In this document: piece after piece, positions 26,513 through 35,196 of the stretch | Numbering within the stretch: position 1 is the first letter of the stretch | Layout: every line of letters starts with the position of its first letter | DNA from: Hyphococcus luteus | GTDB lineage: Bacteria > Pseudomonadota > Alphaproteobacteria > Caulobacterales > Parvularculaceae | Length of the DNA: 64,000 nucleotides | Assembly: GCF_002943565.1 (NCBI RefSeq) | Contig: NZ_PJCH01000003.1 | Span: 70,001 to 134,000, forward strand | Direction: 5' to 3' | Position numbers and translations under genes: made by a program | Notes under the pieces: model-generated | What the model saw: the letters and a program-made list of their open reading frames with translations, nothing else | What the model was told of the DNA's origin: nothing | The model's database searches: none

Positions 26513-27565
26513 CTAAGCGGCGCCGGCGATCTTCACCCGGTTTTTTATCCAATGCTGACGCGCAGCCCATGTATGTTCGATGGCGCGGCGTTCATCGGCG
26601 GAAAGATCGGGATGATAGCATTCGAAAATCAGCACCACGCGATCGGTCCGCGCATGATTCCACGCCTCATGGCGATAACTGTCATCGAACGCAATGATTT
26701 CGTTCTCGGTCCAGTGATAGTTCTTGTCCGCGACACGGATCGCGCAATCCTCCGGCACGATCAGCGGCAGATGAACCGTAAGCCGCGCATTTGTGAGCCC
26801 GAAATGGGGCGGTATATGCGCGCCCGGCTTCAACCGCGAGAAAAACGCTTCGACCGGCACGCCGTCGATGCGGACAAGACCGACCTTTTCAAGCGCCTCA
26901 AGCGTCTTTGGAAAAAGATCGGCGATGGCCGTGCGTTTCGTCTTGTCGAAAAGATGCAGCGCCGACCAGTCCAGCGTGCCGCGCAGTTTCGCCCATTGCG
27001 GCGAAGGCGTGCCCGCCGGCACATAAGGCGTTTGTTGAACTTTGCGCTCGAGCGCAGCGGCGTATTCCGCGGCGATGGCCGGCCCCGCCGCCTCCAGCCC
27101 CGCCGCCCAGTCAAAAGCGTCTTTCGGCGTCACCGGCGCCGCCGGCAGGTCGGGCATGTAAAAAATCGTCGGCGCCTGCGCGTCGGTCAGAAACTGGAAC
27201 GGCTGATTGTGGGTTTGCGTCCAGACGGCGTTTTTAACCCGGGCGACATCGCCGTCGCATTCTTCTGCGGCTTTCGCATGCAGCGCCGTCAGATAATCGC
27301 GCAGCGCCCGATCGGCTTCCGTAGACAACGCGCGCACTCCTGGCGGCGCCTTTTGGTCCCGTCGCGCGCCGCGCACGACGGGACCCGCTTCATCGCCCAG
27401 CGACCAGACGGCCACGGCCTCTTCCTTGCGGCCCGATTTTAAAAGCGCCCCGCCGGTAAAAAGCGCCAGCATGCTGTTGCGCATATTTTGCCGATAAAGC
27501 GGCAGCAGCGCTTCAGCGGCGGCGGCGAAATCACCGCGACGAAAAAGCTCCATCGGATCGGTCAT
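26513..27565 (-). CDS. Aspartyl/asparaginyl beta-hydroxylase family dioxygenase
   Basis: Fe(II)/2-oxoglutarate dioxygenase of the AspH family (350 residues). Residues 1-60 resemble a TPR-like helical region. The catalytic double-stranded beta-helix is about 185-325: 'GAHIPPHFG' with His254 and 'DDSYRHEAWNH' with His299 supply the metal ligands, and the final 'RVVLIFECYHPDL' closes the fold. In bacteria, related enzymes hydroxylate lipid A or peptide residues. The C-terminus is 'RRAIEHTWAARQHW', a helix. The cupin gene lies 10 nt upstream. Its substrate is not shown by context. Confidence 0.85.
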   Translation of the reverse strand: MTDPMELFRRGDFAAAAEALLPLYRQNMRNSMLALFTGGALLKSGRKEEAVAVWSLGDEAGPVVRGARRDQKAPPGVRALSTEADRALRDYLTALHAKAAEECDGDVARVKNAVWTQTHNQPFQFLTDAQAPTIFYMPDLPAAPVTPKDAFDWAAGLEAAGPAIAAEYAAALERKVQQTPYVPAGTPSPQWAKLRGTLDWSALHLFDKTKRTAIADLFPKTLEALEKVGLVRIDGVPVEAFFSRLKPGAHIPPHFGLTNARLTVHLPLIVPEDCAIRVADKNYHWTENEIIAFDDSYRHEAWNHARTDRVVLIFECYHPDLSADERRAIEHTWAARQHWIKNRVKIAGAA

Positions 27566-27575
27566 GGCGAACGGT

Positions 27576-28112
27576 CTAATCGGCGTGGATCAGAACGGCG
27601 ACGAGGAGCGCGGTTTCCTCTCCGCGATTGACCCAGCCGTGATTTGTGGCGCGCTGAATGACGACGTCGCCCGGTTTCAGGGCCGTCGCCTCGCCGTCAT
27701 CAAGCAACAAATCCACCTCGCCTTTCACAAGCACGATGACGTCAAGCGAAGCGGTCTTGTGCATCATCGGATGGCGCGCCGTATCGACCCGGCAATGGGC
27801 CGCGCCAACGGCGTTGAAGGCGAAAGCCGCCGCCGCATCGAGCTCTTCAGCCGATTTCGACGCGTCTTCCGGCGCGACGGAGAACCAGCGCACTTTCACC
27901 GAGCCCGGATCGGGTTCGAGTTTCAAGTCCGCCTCCGCCAGCCTGTCTGTCGCGTCGAGAAGCTTTCCCTCTTCCAGCCCCGCCGACCAGATTTCGGCGA
28001 GCCCCGCCTCTTCCACTGCGATCAGCTTCGCCGCGGCGCCGTCGATCAAGACACGCGAGCGGCCTTCCTTGCTGTTATCGGTGATGACGCGGCGCAGCGA
28101 CTGCCAGTCCAT
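27576..28112 (-). CDS. Cupin-domain protein
   Basis: A 178-residue protein whose C-terminal half is a cupin barrel: 'HPMMHKTASLDVIVLVKGEVDLLL' and 'LKPGDVVIQRATNHGWVNRG' (shown in pieces of the two cupin motifs) at about 114-165. The N-terminal half is less conserved but contains 'GLAEIWSAG'. Cupins bind a metal and act as dioxygenases, isomerases or binding proteins. It is 10 nt upstream of the AspH-type gene and 5 nt downstream of a lipoprotein gene, so the three form a probable operon. Confidence 0.82.
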   Translation of the reverse strand: MDWQSLRRVITDNSKEGRSRVLIDGAAAKLIAVEEAGLAEIWSAGLEEGKLLDATDRLAEADLKLEPDPGSVKVRWFSVAPEDASKSAEELDAAAAFAFNAVGAAHCRVDTARHPMMHKTASLDVIVLVKGEVDLLLDDGEATALKPGDVVIQRATNHGWVNRGEETALLVAVLIHAD

Positions 28113-28117
28113 GCCGC

Positions 28118-28606
28118 CTACTCCGCAACCGGCGCAATAGAGTCGACGACCTGGCGCGCATCGAAATAATCGCCGTCTTCGGGCGGCTCGCCCTCGCCCA
28201 TCAGAACTTCAAGGCGCACGGTGAAATAATCGCGCCCGCCGACCGTGCCGAGATCGCCGCCGACCCCGACGCCGACGCCGGTCGAGCGCCCGTAGGATCC
28301 GCCGCCGACGCCCGCGCCGATGCCGACGCCGCCGCGCTGCTCGCCGGAAATGTCGCGGCCGATAACGCGGAACCAGTCATAGCCGTTCGCCAGCGCCAGT
28401 TCGGCGGCGCGCAGGCGCGCGTAATCTTCGACCTGTTCCGGCGGCATATCCCCGGAGCCGCCATAAGTGATGCGGTAGCGGTCCGTTTCGATCCGCGTTT
28501 CTTCATAGCCGAAGCCTTTGGTGTCCGCCGGACCGTAAGCCGCCGGACCGACGGCGGCGCAGGCCACGACGGAAAGCGCGGCGGCGAAAGCCAAAACATG
28601 TTTCAT
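28118..28606 (-). CDS. CC0125/CC1285-type lipoprotein
   Basis: A 162-residue predicted lipoprotein of the CC0125/CC1285 family described in Caulobacter. The leader ends in 'VVAC' at residues 13-16. The family motif 'GFGYEETRIETDRYRITYGG' (about 31-50) and 'LRAAELALANGYDWFRV' follow. A glycine-rich patch (about 90-118) precedes 'YFTVRLEVLMGEG'. The ATG at 28606 sits close to GGAGGCTTCG; a 9-residue longer start is less likely. Function unknown, probably an envelope protein. Confidence 0.85.
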   Translation of the reverse strand: MKHVLAFAAALSVVACAAVGPAAYGPADTKGFGYEETRIETDRYRITYGGSGDMPPEQVEDYARLRAAELALANGYDWFRVIGRDISGEQRGGVGIGAGVGGGSYGRSTGVGVGVGGDLGTVGGRDYFTVRLEVLMGEGEPPEDGDYFDARQVVDSIAPVAE

Positions 28607-28708
28607 GGAACGAAGCCTCCGGTGTTTTTTCAAAAACTAGCACCGCCCGCGCCCGCGCGCAAAACCGCGCCTCATGCCGTGAACGCGCCTTAGCGGCGAA
28701 CTTGCCTT

Positions 28709-29746
28709 TTAAAGCTTGTCCGGCCCGACGCGCACCACCGCCTTGCCGAAATTCTCGCCCTTGAAAAGGCCGATAAAGGCTTCCGGCGCCTTGGCGAGCC
28801 CGTCATAGACGGACTCGTTGAACTTGATCTTGCCCTGCGCGAGGAGCGGCGCGACCTCCATGGCGAATTCCATGGCCTTGTCCATGAATTCCGAGACGAT
28901 AAAGCCGCGGATCATGACGCCGCGTCCGACGACATTGATGAGATTGGGCGGGCCGGGCTCCGGCTCCTGATTATTATAGCTGGCGATCATCCCGCACCAG
29001 GCCATGCGCCCGCCGAGCGCGATGCAGTTCAGGGCCGCTTCGAGATGCATGCCGCCGACATTTTCGAAATAGCAGTCGACGCCCTTGGGCGCGGCTTCGG
29101 CAAGCGCCTTGGTGAGCTCGCCGGCGTTTTTGTAATCCTTGTAATTGAGCGCGACGTCGACGCCCGCTTCCTTTTCAAGCCAGTCGCATTTGGCTTTCGA
29201 TCCGGCCGAGCCGATAACCCGGCAGCCTTTGGCCTTGCCGAGCTGACAGACAACGGAGCCCACGGCGCCGGCCGCGCCCGAAACAAACAAGGTCTCGCCT
29301 TCTTTCGGTTTGAGAATTTGCGTCAGGCCCGACCAGGCGGTGAGGCCCGGCATGCCGAGAACGCCGAGATAGGCCGAGAGCGGCGCCATGTTGGGGTCGA
29401 CCTTTTGCGTGCGCTCCCCCTTTGAGACGTAATATTGTTTCCAGCCGCCGAGAAAATCGACCACATAATCGCCGGGCGCATAGCCTTCGATGTTCGATTC
29501 GACGACTTCGGACACCGCGCCGCCCTCGAGCGGCTTGTCGAGCGTGAAAGGCGGGATATAGCTTTTGACATCGGGCCGCATGCGCCCGCGCATGTAAGGA
29601 TCGACCGACATCCACACCGTGCGGCAAAGCATTTCGCCCGGCTCCGGCGCCGGAACCTCGATCTCTTTTTCGACGAAATCGCTTTCCCCGGGCATGCCGG
29701 CTGGAAACTGTTTCAGAAAAATCGCTTTTGACGCTTCGGCGCCCAT
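28709..29746 (-). CDS. NADP-dependent oxidoreductase (MDR superfamily, CurA-like)
   Basis: Zinc-independent medium-chain reductase of 345 residues in the CurA/leukotriene B4 dehydrogenase group, which reduces the alkene of enones with NADPH. The N-terminal GroES-like part includes 'SVDPYMRGRM' (about 47-56). The Rossmann motif 'SGAAGAVGSVVCQLGK' (about 156-171) binds the dinucleotide. 'YFENVGG' and 'RMAWCGMIASYN' are typical of the group. No structural or catalytic zinc ligands are present. AGGAGGCGGCC precedes the ATG. It is a stand-alone gene. Confidence 0.9.
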   Translation of the reverse strand: MGAEASKAIFLKQFPAGMPGESDFVEKEIEVPAPEPGEMLCRTVWMSVDPYMRGRMRPDVKSYIPPFTLDKPLEGGAVSEVVESNIEGYAPGDYVVDFLGGWKQYYVSKGERTQKVDPNMAPLSAYLGVLGMPGLTAWSGLTQILKPKEGETLFVSGAAGAVGSVVCQLGKAKGCRVIGSAGSKAKCDWLEKEAGVDVALNYKDYKNAGELTKALAEAAPKGVDCYFENVGGMHLEAALNCIALGGRMAWCGMIASYNNQEPEPGPPNLINVVGRGVMIRGFIVSEFMDKAMEFAMEVAPLLAQGKIKFNESVYDGLAKAPEAFIGLFKGENFGKAVVRVGPDKL

Positions 29747-29987
29747 GGCCGCCTCCTTTGATTCGCCGGGCGAAATTCGCCCGCCGGGTTTGTGAGGACC
29801 CTATGACATTCCGGCGGGCTCGCAAGAGCGTGATGCAGATAGGCCGATTTAGGCAGAGCCCGCCCTCTCTCCGCCTCATTCTCGCCTTGCCGAAGGTTAA
29901 TCTTGGGCAAGACGAAGCGGCAGGGTCCGCATGTGGTTGAGTAGCAAAAAGAATTTCACGCATACCCCCATGCGAAGGAGAGGGATT

Positions 29988-30353
29988 ATGAAGAATCTGA
30001 TCATGGCTTCCGGCGCGCTGATGCTCGCCGTGACGGGCTGCCAGTCCACCGGCGAAGGCGCGCTGACGGGCGCGATGCTGGGCGCGGCTGGCGGCGCGGT
30101 CGCCGGCGAAGTGTTCGCCGGCCGCCCCGGCAAAGGCGCAGCCTATGGCGCGCTCGTCGGCGCGGCGCTGGGCGCCTATGAAGGCTGCTCGCGCGCCGGC
30201 ACCTGCTGGGGCCGCGCCCGCGACAATGGCTATCGCCGCTATGACCGCTATTCCGGCCGTTACTATTACGAAGACCCGGAATATGGCGACACCTACTGGG
30301 AAGACGGCTCGTTCCGCAACTATGGCCCGAACCCGCCGCGCCGCCGCTACTAA
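29988..30353 (+). CDS. Glycine-zipper lipoprotein, copy A
   Basis: A 121-residue lipoprotein with signal 'VTGC' at about residues 15-18, then a glycine-zipper segment ('GALTGAMLGAAGGAVAGE' and 'GAAYGALVGAALGAYEG'). The C-terminus has the motif 'YYYEDPEYGDTYWEDGSF' and ends 'YGPNPPRRRY'. A close relative follows 172 nt later. The ATG is preceded by GGAGAGGGATT. Glycine-zipper proteins of this kind usually lie in the envelope or outer membrane; no specific role is known. The Cys pair near residues 65 and 71 may form a disulphide. Confidence 0.85.
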   Translation: MKNLIMASGALMLAVTGCQSTGEGALTGAMLGAAGGAVAGEVFAGRPGKGAAYGALVGAALGAYEGCSRAGTCWGRARDNGYRRYDRYSGRYYYEDPEYGDTYWEDGSFRNYGPNPPRRRY

Positions 30354-30376
30354 ATCACGACTTTAAGTTGCGTAAG

Positions 30377-30410
30377 CAAACGGCCTGCTCCTCACGGCGC
30401 GGGCCGTTTG
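30377..30410 (+). terminator. Hairpin after lipoprotein A
   Basis: A perfect 9 bp stem, CAAACGGCC (30377-30385) with GGCCGTTTG (30402-30410), 24 nt beyond the stop of lipoprotein A. There is no long T-tract, so this is either a weak terminator or an mRNA 3'-end stabiliser. Confidence 0.45.
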
Positions 30411-30525
30411 CCGTTGCAGCATTGCCATTTGGCAAGGTCCGGAACGCCGCCACAACCTTGCGTGTTTCCGGCCTACACGCGCTCCGTAAAACGTAAAACG
30501 GAGCGGCAAATAGGGAGCAAACCCC

Positions 30526-30810
30526 ATGAGACTTCTTCTTTCTTCCGCTGTCAGCGGTTTGATGCTGGTTTCCGCCTGCACGCAATCCGGCACGGCCGAA
30601 CGCAATGCCGCCTATGGCGCGGCCGCCGGCGCCGTCGGCGGCGCGATCACCGGTTGCGAACGCTCGAACGAATGCTGGAACCGCGCCCGGAACGGCGACA
30701 GGCGCTATTACGACCAACGCGCCGGCCGGTACTACTATGTCGACCCGCAATATGGAGACACATGGTGGGAAAACGGCGAGTTCCGTTCCTATGGACCGGG
30801 CCGTCCGTAA
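30526..30810 (+). CDS. Glycine-zipper lipoprotein, copy B
   Basis: A 94-residue paralogue of the preceding gene. The signal ends in 'VSAC' at about residues 15-18 and one glycine-zipper run, 'GAAAGAVGGAITG', follows. The C-terminal block 'YYYVDPQYGDTWWENGEF' and 'YGPGRP' matches the neighbour almost residue for residue. Copy B is shorter by one zipper unit. The start is an ATG with GGAGCAA further upstream. The shared C-terminal block suggests recent tandem duplication with selection on that end of the protein. Confidence 0.82.
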   Translation: MRLLLSSAVSGLMLVSACTQSGTAERNAAYGAAAGAVGGAITGCERSNECWNRARNGDRRYYDQRAGRYYYVDPQYGDTWWENGEFRSYGPGRP

Positions 30811-30845
30811 AATAATCCGTAAAGCAACATTTTGACCGCGCTTCG

Positions 30846-30886
30846 CGCCCGCGCCGGGATTATTCCTCGCGCGGGCGTTTGTTTTT
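30846..30886 (+). terminator. Rho-independent terminator after lipoprotein B
   Basis: CGCCCGCGC (30846-30854) pairs perfectly with GCGCGGGCG (30869-30877) and is followed by TTTGTTTTT. It lies 35 nt past the lipoprotein B stop and overlaps the 3' end of the convergent 87-residue gene. Confidence 0.75.
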
Positions 30887-31123
30887 ATTCTTGCCCATCT
30901 GACTGATCGCAATCATCGTCAGGGTCGGAACAAAACCGTCAATCTGGCCTGTCGGGTCGGCAAGCTCCCAGAAAGCAAAGAGCCCCGGCCAGCCAAAGAG
31001 TCCGATTGCAGCGACGCCAAGTCCTGCATCCACAAAGATTTCAGCGCCCGGAATGCGGCCGACCGTGAAATCGACAAGGTCGAGAATGATCGCAATGACG
31101 AGCTTCGCCATGTCGCTGCGCAT
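30860..31123 (-). CDS. Small membrane protein, unknown function
   Basis: An 87-residue protein not matched to a family. Two hydrophobic stretches (about 6-24 and 31-53, with 'GLGVAAIGLFGWPGLFAF') suggest two transmembrane helices, and the C-terminus 'KNKNKRPREE' is strongly charged. The start codon shares a base with the stop of the upstream hydrolase gene (TAATG), so translation is coupled. The second in-frame ATG (residue 5) is an alternative. The 3' end overlaps a terminator of the convergent gene. Confidence 0.65.
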   Translation of the reverse strand: MRSDMAKLVIAIILDLVDFTVGRIPGAEIFVDAGLGVAAIGLFGWPGLFAFWELADPTGQIDGFVPTLTMIAISQMGKNKNKRPREE

Positions 31124-32028
31124 TAGGCAGCCTCCGCCTTCGTGCTCTCTTCAATGAAGGCGGCGGCTTCGCGAATCGCCTTCATGGCTTCGGGAAAACG
31201 TCCCGGAAAGATCGGCCAGACATGGATAAGGCCTTTTTCCATCATGAGCGTCGCCTGCACGTCCGCTTTATCGAGCTTTTCCTTGAGCCTTGTGGAATCA
31301 TCACGCAGGACTTCGCTCTCGCTCGCAAAAATCAGCATGGGGGGCAATCCCGCGAGATCGCCATAAAGCGGCGAAGCCAGCGGCGCTTTCGGGTCCGCCT
31401 CGCCGAGATAGCGCTTGGCGCCTTCGACGATATAGACCTTCTTGAACATGGCGTCTGATTTTTCATTCTCATCGAGCGAGGCGCCGGTGGTCGCAAGATC
31501 CGTCCAGGGCGAGAGAAGCAGCGCGCCCGCCGGCATGGGCAATCCCCGCGCCTTGATCGACAAGAGCAGCGCCAGGGCCAAACCGCCGCCCGCGGAATCG
31601 CCGCCGACAACCATTTCGCCCGGGTCGCGTCCCTGCGACAGGAGCCATTCATAAGCCTCCACCGCGTCGTCGACGGCCGCCGGAAAGAGATGCTCCGGCG
31701 CCATCCGGTAATCAAGAGAGAAGATTTCCGCCCGCGCCGCTTTGGCCAGCGCGTAGGTGAAGGCGCTGTGGGATTTCGGCGAGCCGAACACATAGCCGCC
31801 GCCATGGAGATACAGCACCGTGCGTCCGGCTTCGGCGTTTTCCGCGCGGTGCCATTCGCCTTTCACCGGGCCTTCTAGGACCTCGCGCGTCACGCCCTCA
31901 GGCGGATGTTTCGGCGCCAGGGCGTCCGCCCCGTCGCGCAAGGTCTTCCCGTCTATCAGGTGAATAGGCTTCGAGCGGAATGTCGCTCTCATAAACCAGT
32001 TGAACAGTCTCGCCCGCAAACTCGGCAT
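31123..32028 (-). CDS. Alpha/beta hydrolase, hormone-sensitive lipase family
   Basis: A 301-residue carboxylesterase of the HSL (family IV) group. The oxyanion motif 'HGGG' is at 75-78, the nucleophile is Ser145 in 'GDSAGG' (143-148), and the acid and His are probably in 'ESEVLRDD' and 'GLIHVWP'. These enzymes hydrolyse short acyl esters. The ATG at 32028 is preferred, since the longer upstream frame has poor coding character. It is followed at once by the small membrane protein (TAATG). Confidence 0.9.
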   Translation of the reverse strand: MPSLRARLFNWFMRATFRSKPIHLIDGKTLRDGADALAPKHPPEGVTREVLEGPVKGEWHRAENAEAGRTVLYLHGGGYVFGSPKSHSAFTYALAKAARAEIFSLDYRMAPEHLFPAAVDDAVEAYEWLLSQGRDPGEMVVGGDSAGGGLALALLLSIKARGLPMPAGALLLSPWTDLATTGASLDENEKSDAMFKKVYIVEGAKRYLGEADPKAPLASPLYGDLAGLPPMLIFASESEVLRDDSTRLKEKLDKADVQATLMMEKGLIHVWPIFPGRFPEAMKAIREAAAFIEESTKAEAA

Positions 32029-32100
32029 GCCGCCTCCCTTTTCCGGACAGGGTAGACGGTTCAACGCGGCGGGAAAAGCCTTGCCGGCATGCGCAGCCCG

Positions 32101-34134
32101 TTAATGGCGGTAACGCAGACCGAAGCCGAAGGTGCGCGTCTCGCCGGGGAAGTAGCGGTCATTGCCGAAAGCGTAGTCGGCCCGCTCGGCGTAAAGCTCG
32201 TCCGTGACATTCCGCACGGTGACGAACGCCGCGAGCTCTTCGGTGAGGGCCGCTTCGGCGCGCAGGTTCAAAAGATTGTGGCCGCCATATTTGTGATCAT
32301 TTGCCGCATCGGTGAAATAAGACCCCATGGAGACCCATTCGGCTTCCGCGCTGACGCGCTCGACTGGACGCCAGAGAAGCCGCGTATTGGCCATGACCCG
32401 CGGCGCGGTGTCCACATCGTCGCCGAAGGAAATGTTTTCGCTGACGACGCCGGGCGTATCGTCAGGATTGCGGTCAAACCGGTAGGTGTGTTTCGCATAA
32501 GTGACGGCGCTCGAAAGCATTAGCGTTTCATGCAAAGCGATGCGCACATTCGCCTCGACGCCCACATGGCGGGTCTTGCCGTCGGCGACGTTAAAGCCGT
32601 CGGCGTCGCGGAAGAAGAAATTATTCTTGTCCATGAAAAAGCCGGCGAGTTCGAGATCGACCTGCTCGCCGAGCCCCGCCCTCACGCCGAGCTCGACCGA
32701 GTCGATTGTCTCAGGCCGCGCCTGATCGCCCGTCTGGTTGATCTGCAGGCGGTAAAGATCGGTCGTCTGGGGCGGACGGGCGCCGCGGGCGTAGCTCACA
32801 TAGACGGAAGCCTCGTCGCTCAGCTCATGACGCAGGGAGAATTTCGGACTCGCCGTGACGAATTTGTCGGTCTGATCCGGCAGACGCAGGAAACGCCCGA
32901 CAATGCCGTTATCCGTCTTGTTGTTGTAGTCATAGATCGTGCCGTCAACGCGCACGCCTGCAGTCGCGGTCGTGCGGGGGCTCAGCGCATACTCGGCCTG
33001 CACGAAACCGGACGCATTCACGGCTTTGACGTCGTAATCGTAATGCTGGCCTTGCGTGAACGAAAAGATCCGGGGCGCAGACTGGAATTCGGAAAGAAAA
33101 CCATCCGTATATTCCGCATCGATCCCGGCGATCAGCGATAAAGAACCGGCGTCATGATAGACGGCGCTTTGCACGCCGACGCTCCAATGCCCGTTTTCCT
33201 CCAGTGAATTCGACGGCAGGAAGTGCTGCAGGAAATCCATGTCGTTCCAGCGGGCGTATGGCGTGATCTGCACGCGCGTCGCCTCGCCCGCATCGAACGA
33301 AATGGTCGATTGCAGCCGCGCCGATTTGGCGTCGCGAAAAGCCTGCGGAAAATCGTTGGTCTTGCGGATGCGCTTGTCATTCAGCGCCGCCTGCCCGAAA
33401 ATATAGCCGGCCGTTTCCTGTTCGAGATTGTCGAAGGAAAAGATCGTATCGATGCTGACGCCGCCATCGTCATAAACATGACGCAAGGTGAGCTTTTGCT
33501 GGTCGAGCCCGGCGTCTTCGCGGTAGCCCGCTTCCGTCGTCGCCGAAGCGCCGGCGTAAAAGCCGTTGGCGCCTTGCCTCCCCGAAACGCTGCCTTTGAA
33601 TTTGTAGCGGTCCTGGGTGTCGCCGAAGACTTCCCCGAAAACCGAAAAATCCTCCGACGGCGCCGGCGCGATCACATTGACGACGCCGTGAATGGCGTTG
33701 GCGCCGTAAAGCGCGCCGGAGGGCCCGCGTATCACTTCGATGCGGTCAGCGAGTTCATAATGGGCGTCGAAAAGGCCGTTGATGTTCGCAAAGCCCGCCG
33801 AACGGATCGGCACCCCATTTTCGAGAAACAGAAAAGAGCCCGCGCCCGCCCCGCCGGTGAGCACCGGGGAGCGGATCGCCGTCAGGTGCTCCGCGCCGGA
33901 GCCGCGGTTGAGCGATACGCCCGGCACGCGGGAAAGCGCCTCGGCAATATGATCGGCGTCGATGAGTCTCAGTTCTTCAGACGGCAGCACGCTGATGCTG
34001 AGCGGCGCTTCGGAGAGCGCCTGTTCGCGGCGCTCGGCCGTAACGACAATCGCGTCTTCAGCCAAAACAGGCGTCAGCGACGAGGCGGCGGCAAGGCCGG
34101 CGGACAACAGGATTAGGCGGGACAAGGGGCGCAC
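32101..34134 (-). CDS. TonB-dependent receptor
   Basis: Outer-membrane TonB-dependent receptor (677 residues) that would import a ferric siderophore, vitamin or glycan. The signal peptide ends near residue 25. The TonB-box-like stretch 'DAIVVTAERREQ' begins the mature protein. The plug follows, with 'RIEVIRGPSGALYGANAIHGVVNV' (in pieces, about 130-153). The barrel ends with 'YFPGETRTFGFGLRYRH'; the last residue is His, where most barrels end in Phe. No transport gene is adjacent, so the ligand is unknown. Confidence 0.9.
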   Translation of the reverse strand: MRPLSRLILLSAGLAAASSLTPVLAEDAIVVTAERREQALSEAPLSISVLPSEELRLIDADHIAEALSRVPGVSLNRGSGAEHLTAIRSPVLTGGAGAGSFLFLENGVPIRSAGFANINGLFDAHYELADRIEVIRGPSGALYGANAIHGVVNVIAPAPSEDFSVFGEVFGDTQDRYKFKGSVSGRQGANGFYAGASATTEAGYREDAGLDQQKLTLRHVYDDGGVSIDTIFSFDNLEQETAGYIFGQAALNDKRIRKTNDFPQAFRDAKSARLQSTISFDAGEATRVQITPYARWNDMDFLQHFLPSNSLEENGHWSVGVQSAVYHDAGSLSLIAGIDAEYTDGFLSEFQSAPRIFSFTQGQHYDYDVKAVNASGFVQAEYALSPRTTATAGVRVDGTIYDYNNKTDNGIVGRFLRLPDQTDKFVTASPKFSLRHELSDEASVYVSYARGARPPQTTDLYRLQINQTGDQARPETIDSVELGVRAGLGEQVDLELAGFFMDKNNFFFRDADGFNVADGKTRHVGVEANVRIALHETLMLSSAVTYAKHTYRFDRNPDDTPGVVSENISFGDDVDTAPRVMANTRLLWRPVERVSAEAEWVSMGSYFTDAANDHKYGGHNLLNLRAEAALTEELAAFVTVRNVTDELYAERADYAFGNDRYFPGETRTFGFGLRYRH

Positions 34135-34169
34135 TCTTTTTACAATTTCACAATACGCCGCAAGCCATA

Positions 34170-35186
34170 CTATTTTCGTTCGTATTTCGCCACCGTCTGA
34201 GAAATCGCTCCAAAGATCGAGCGCCCCTCCCCGTCCTTCATCTTGATCTCGACAGTATCGCCGAATTTCATGAACGGGGTCTTAGCTTCGCCCTCATAGA
34301 TTGTCTCGATCATGCGGATTTCGGCGATGCAGGAATAGCCGTCGCCGCCTTCCGCGATCGCCTTGCCCGGCCCGCCGTCGAGTTTGTTCGACACCGTGCC
34401 CGAACCGATGATGGTCCCGGCGCTTAAGGGGCGCGTTTTCGCCGCATGGGCGATCAATTGCGGGAAATTGAAGGTCAAATCCTTGCCGGCGTTCGCCTGG
34501 CCGAAAGGTTCGCCATTATAGCGCACCAAGAGCGGCAGGTGGACGGCGCCGCCGTCCCAGGCCTCGCCCAGCGCGTCCGGCGTCACCGCGACCGGGCTGA
34601 AAGCGCTTGAGGGTTTTGACTGGAAGAAGCCGAAGCCCTTGGCGAGCTCGCCCGGTATCAAGCCGCGCAGGGAAACGTCATTCACCAGCATGATAAGCCG
34701 GATATGGTCTTTCGCCTCTTCCGGCGTCACGCCCATGGGGACGTCGCCGGTGACGACCGCGATCTCCGCCTCCATGTCGACGCCCCAGCCCTCGTCCTGG
34801 GCCATGACAATATCGTCGCGCGGCCCGAGGAAGGAGTCCGAGCCGCCCTGATACATCAGCGGGTCTTCGTAAAAGCTTTCGGGCACTTCCGCGCCGCGCG
34901 CTTTCCTGACGAGCTCAACATGATTGATATAGGCCGAGCCGTCCGCCCACTGATAGGCGCGCGGCAAGGGCGAGGCGCATTCGCGTTCGTGAAAACGCTC
35001 GACCGGAACCGACCCTGTCTCCAGCCCTTGCGCCAATTCGCGCAAGCCGGCTTCGCATTTATCCCAGTCGTCGAGCGCCGCCTGCAGGGTCGGCGCGACG
35101 CGCGCGGCGTCGGTGTAGCGCGTCAGATCGTTCGACACGACGACCAGCCGTCCGTCGCGGCCGCCTTTTAAAGATGCGAGTTTCAT
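34170..35186 (-). CDS. Fumarylacetoacetate hydrolase family protein
   Basis: FAH-family enzyme (338 residues), which in the tyrosine pathway splits fumarylacetoacetate to fumarate and acetoacetate. Metal-binding acids appear in 'DMEAEIAVVTGDVP' and 'LIMLVNDVSLRG'. The end 'FGDTVEIKMKDGEGRSIFG' is typical. The ATG at 35186 is chosen by the start 'MKLASLKGGRDGRLVVV', the usual FAH beginning. It lies 10 nt after the CPWC protein, in the same unit as the hmgA-type gene, which supports the tyrosine role. Substrate is inferred from context. Confidence 0.88.
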   Translation of the reverse strand: MKLASLKGGRDGRLVVVSNDLTRYTDAARVAPTLQAALDDWDKCEAGLRELAQGLETGSVPVERFHERECASPLPRAYQWADGSAYINHVELVRKARGAEVPESFYEDPLMYQGGSDSFLGPRDDIVMAQDEGWGVDMEAEIAVVTGDVPMGVTPEEAKDHIRLIMLVNDVSLRGLIPGELAKGFGFFQSKPSSAFSPVAVTPDALGEAWDGGAVHLPLLVRYNGEPFGQANAGKDLTFNFPQLIAHAAKTRPLSAGTIIGSGTVSNKLDGGPGKAIAEGGDGYSCIAEIRMIETIYEGEAKTPFMKFGDTVEIKMKDGEGRSIFGAISQTVAKYERK

Positions 35187-35196
35187 GTCTTTTCCC

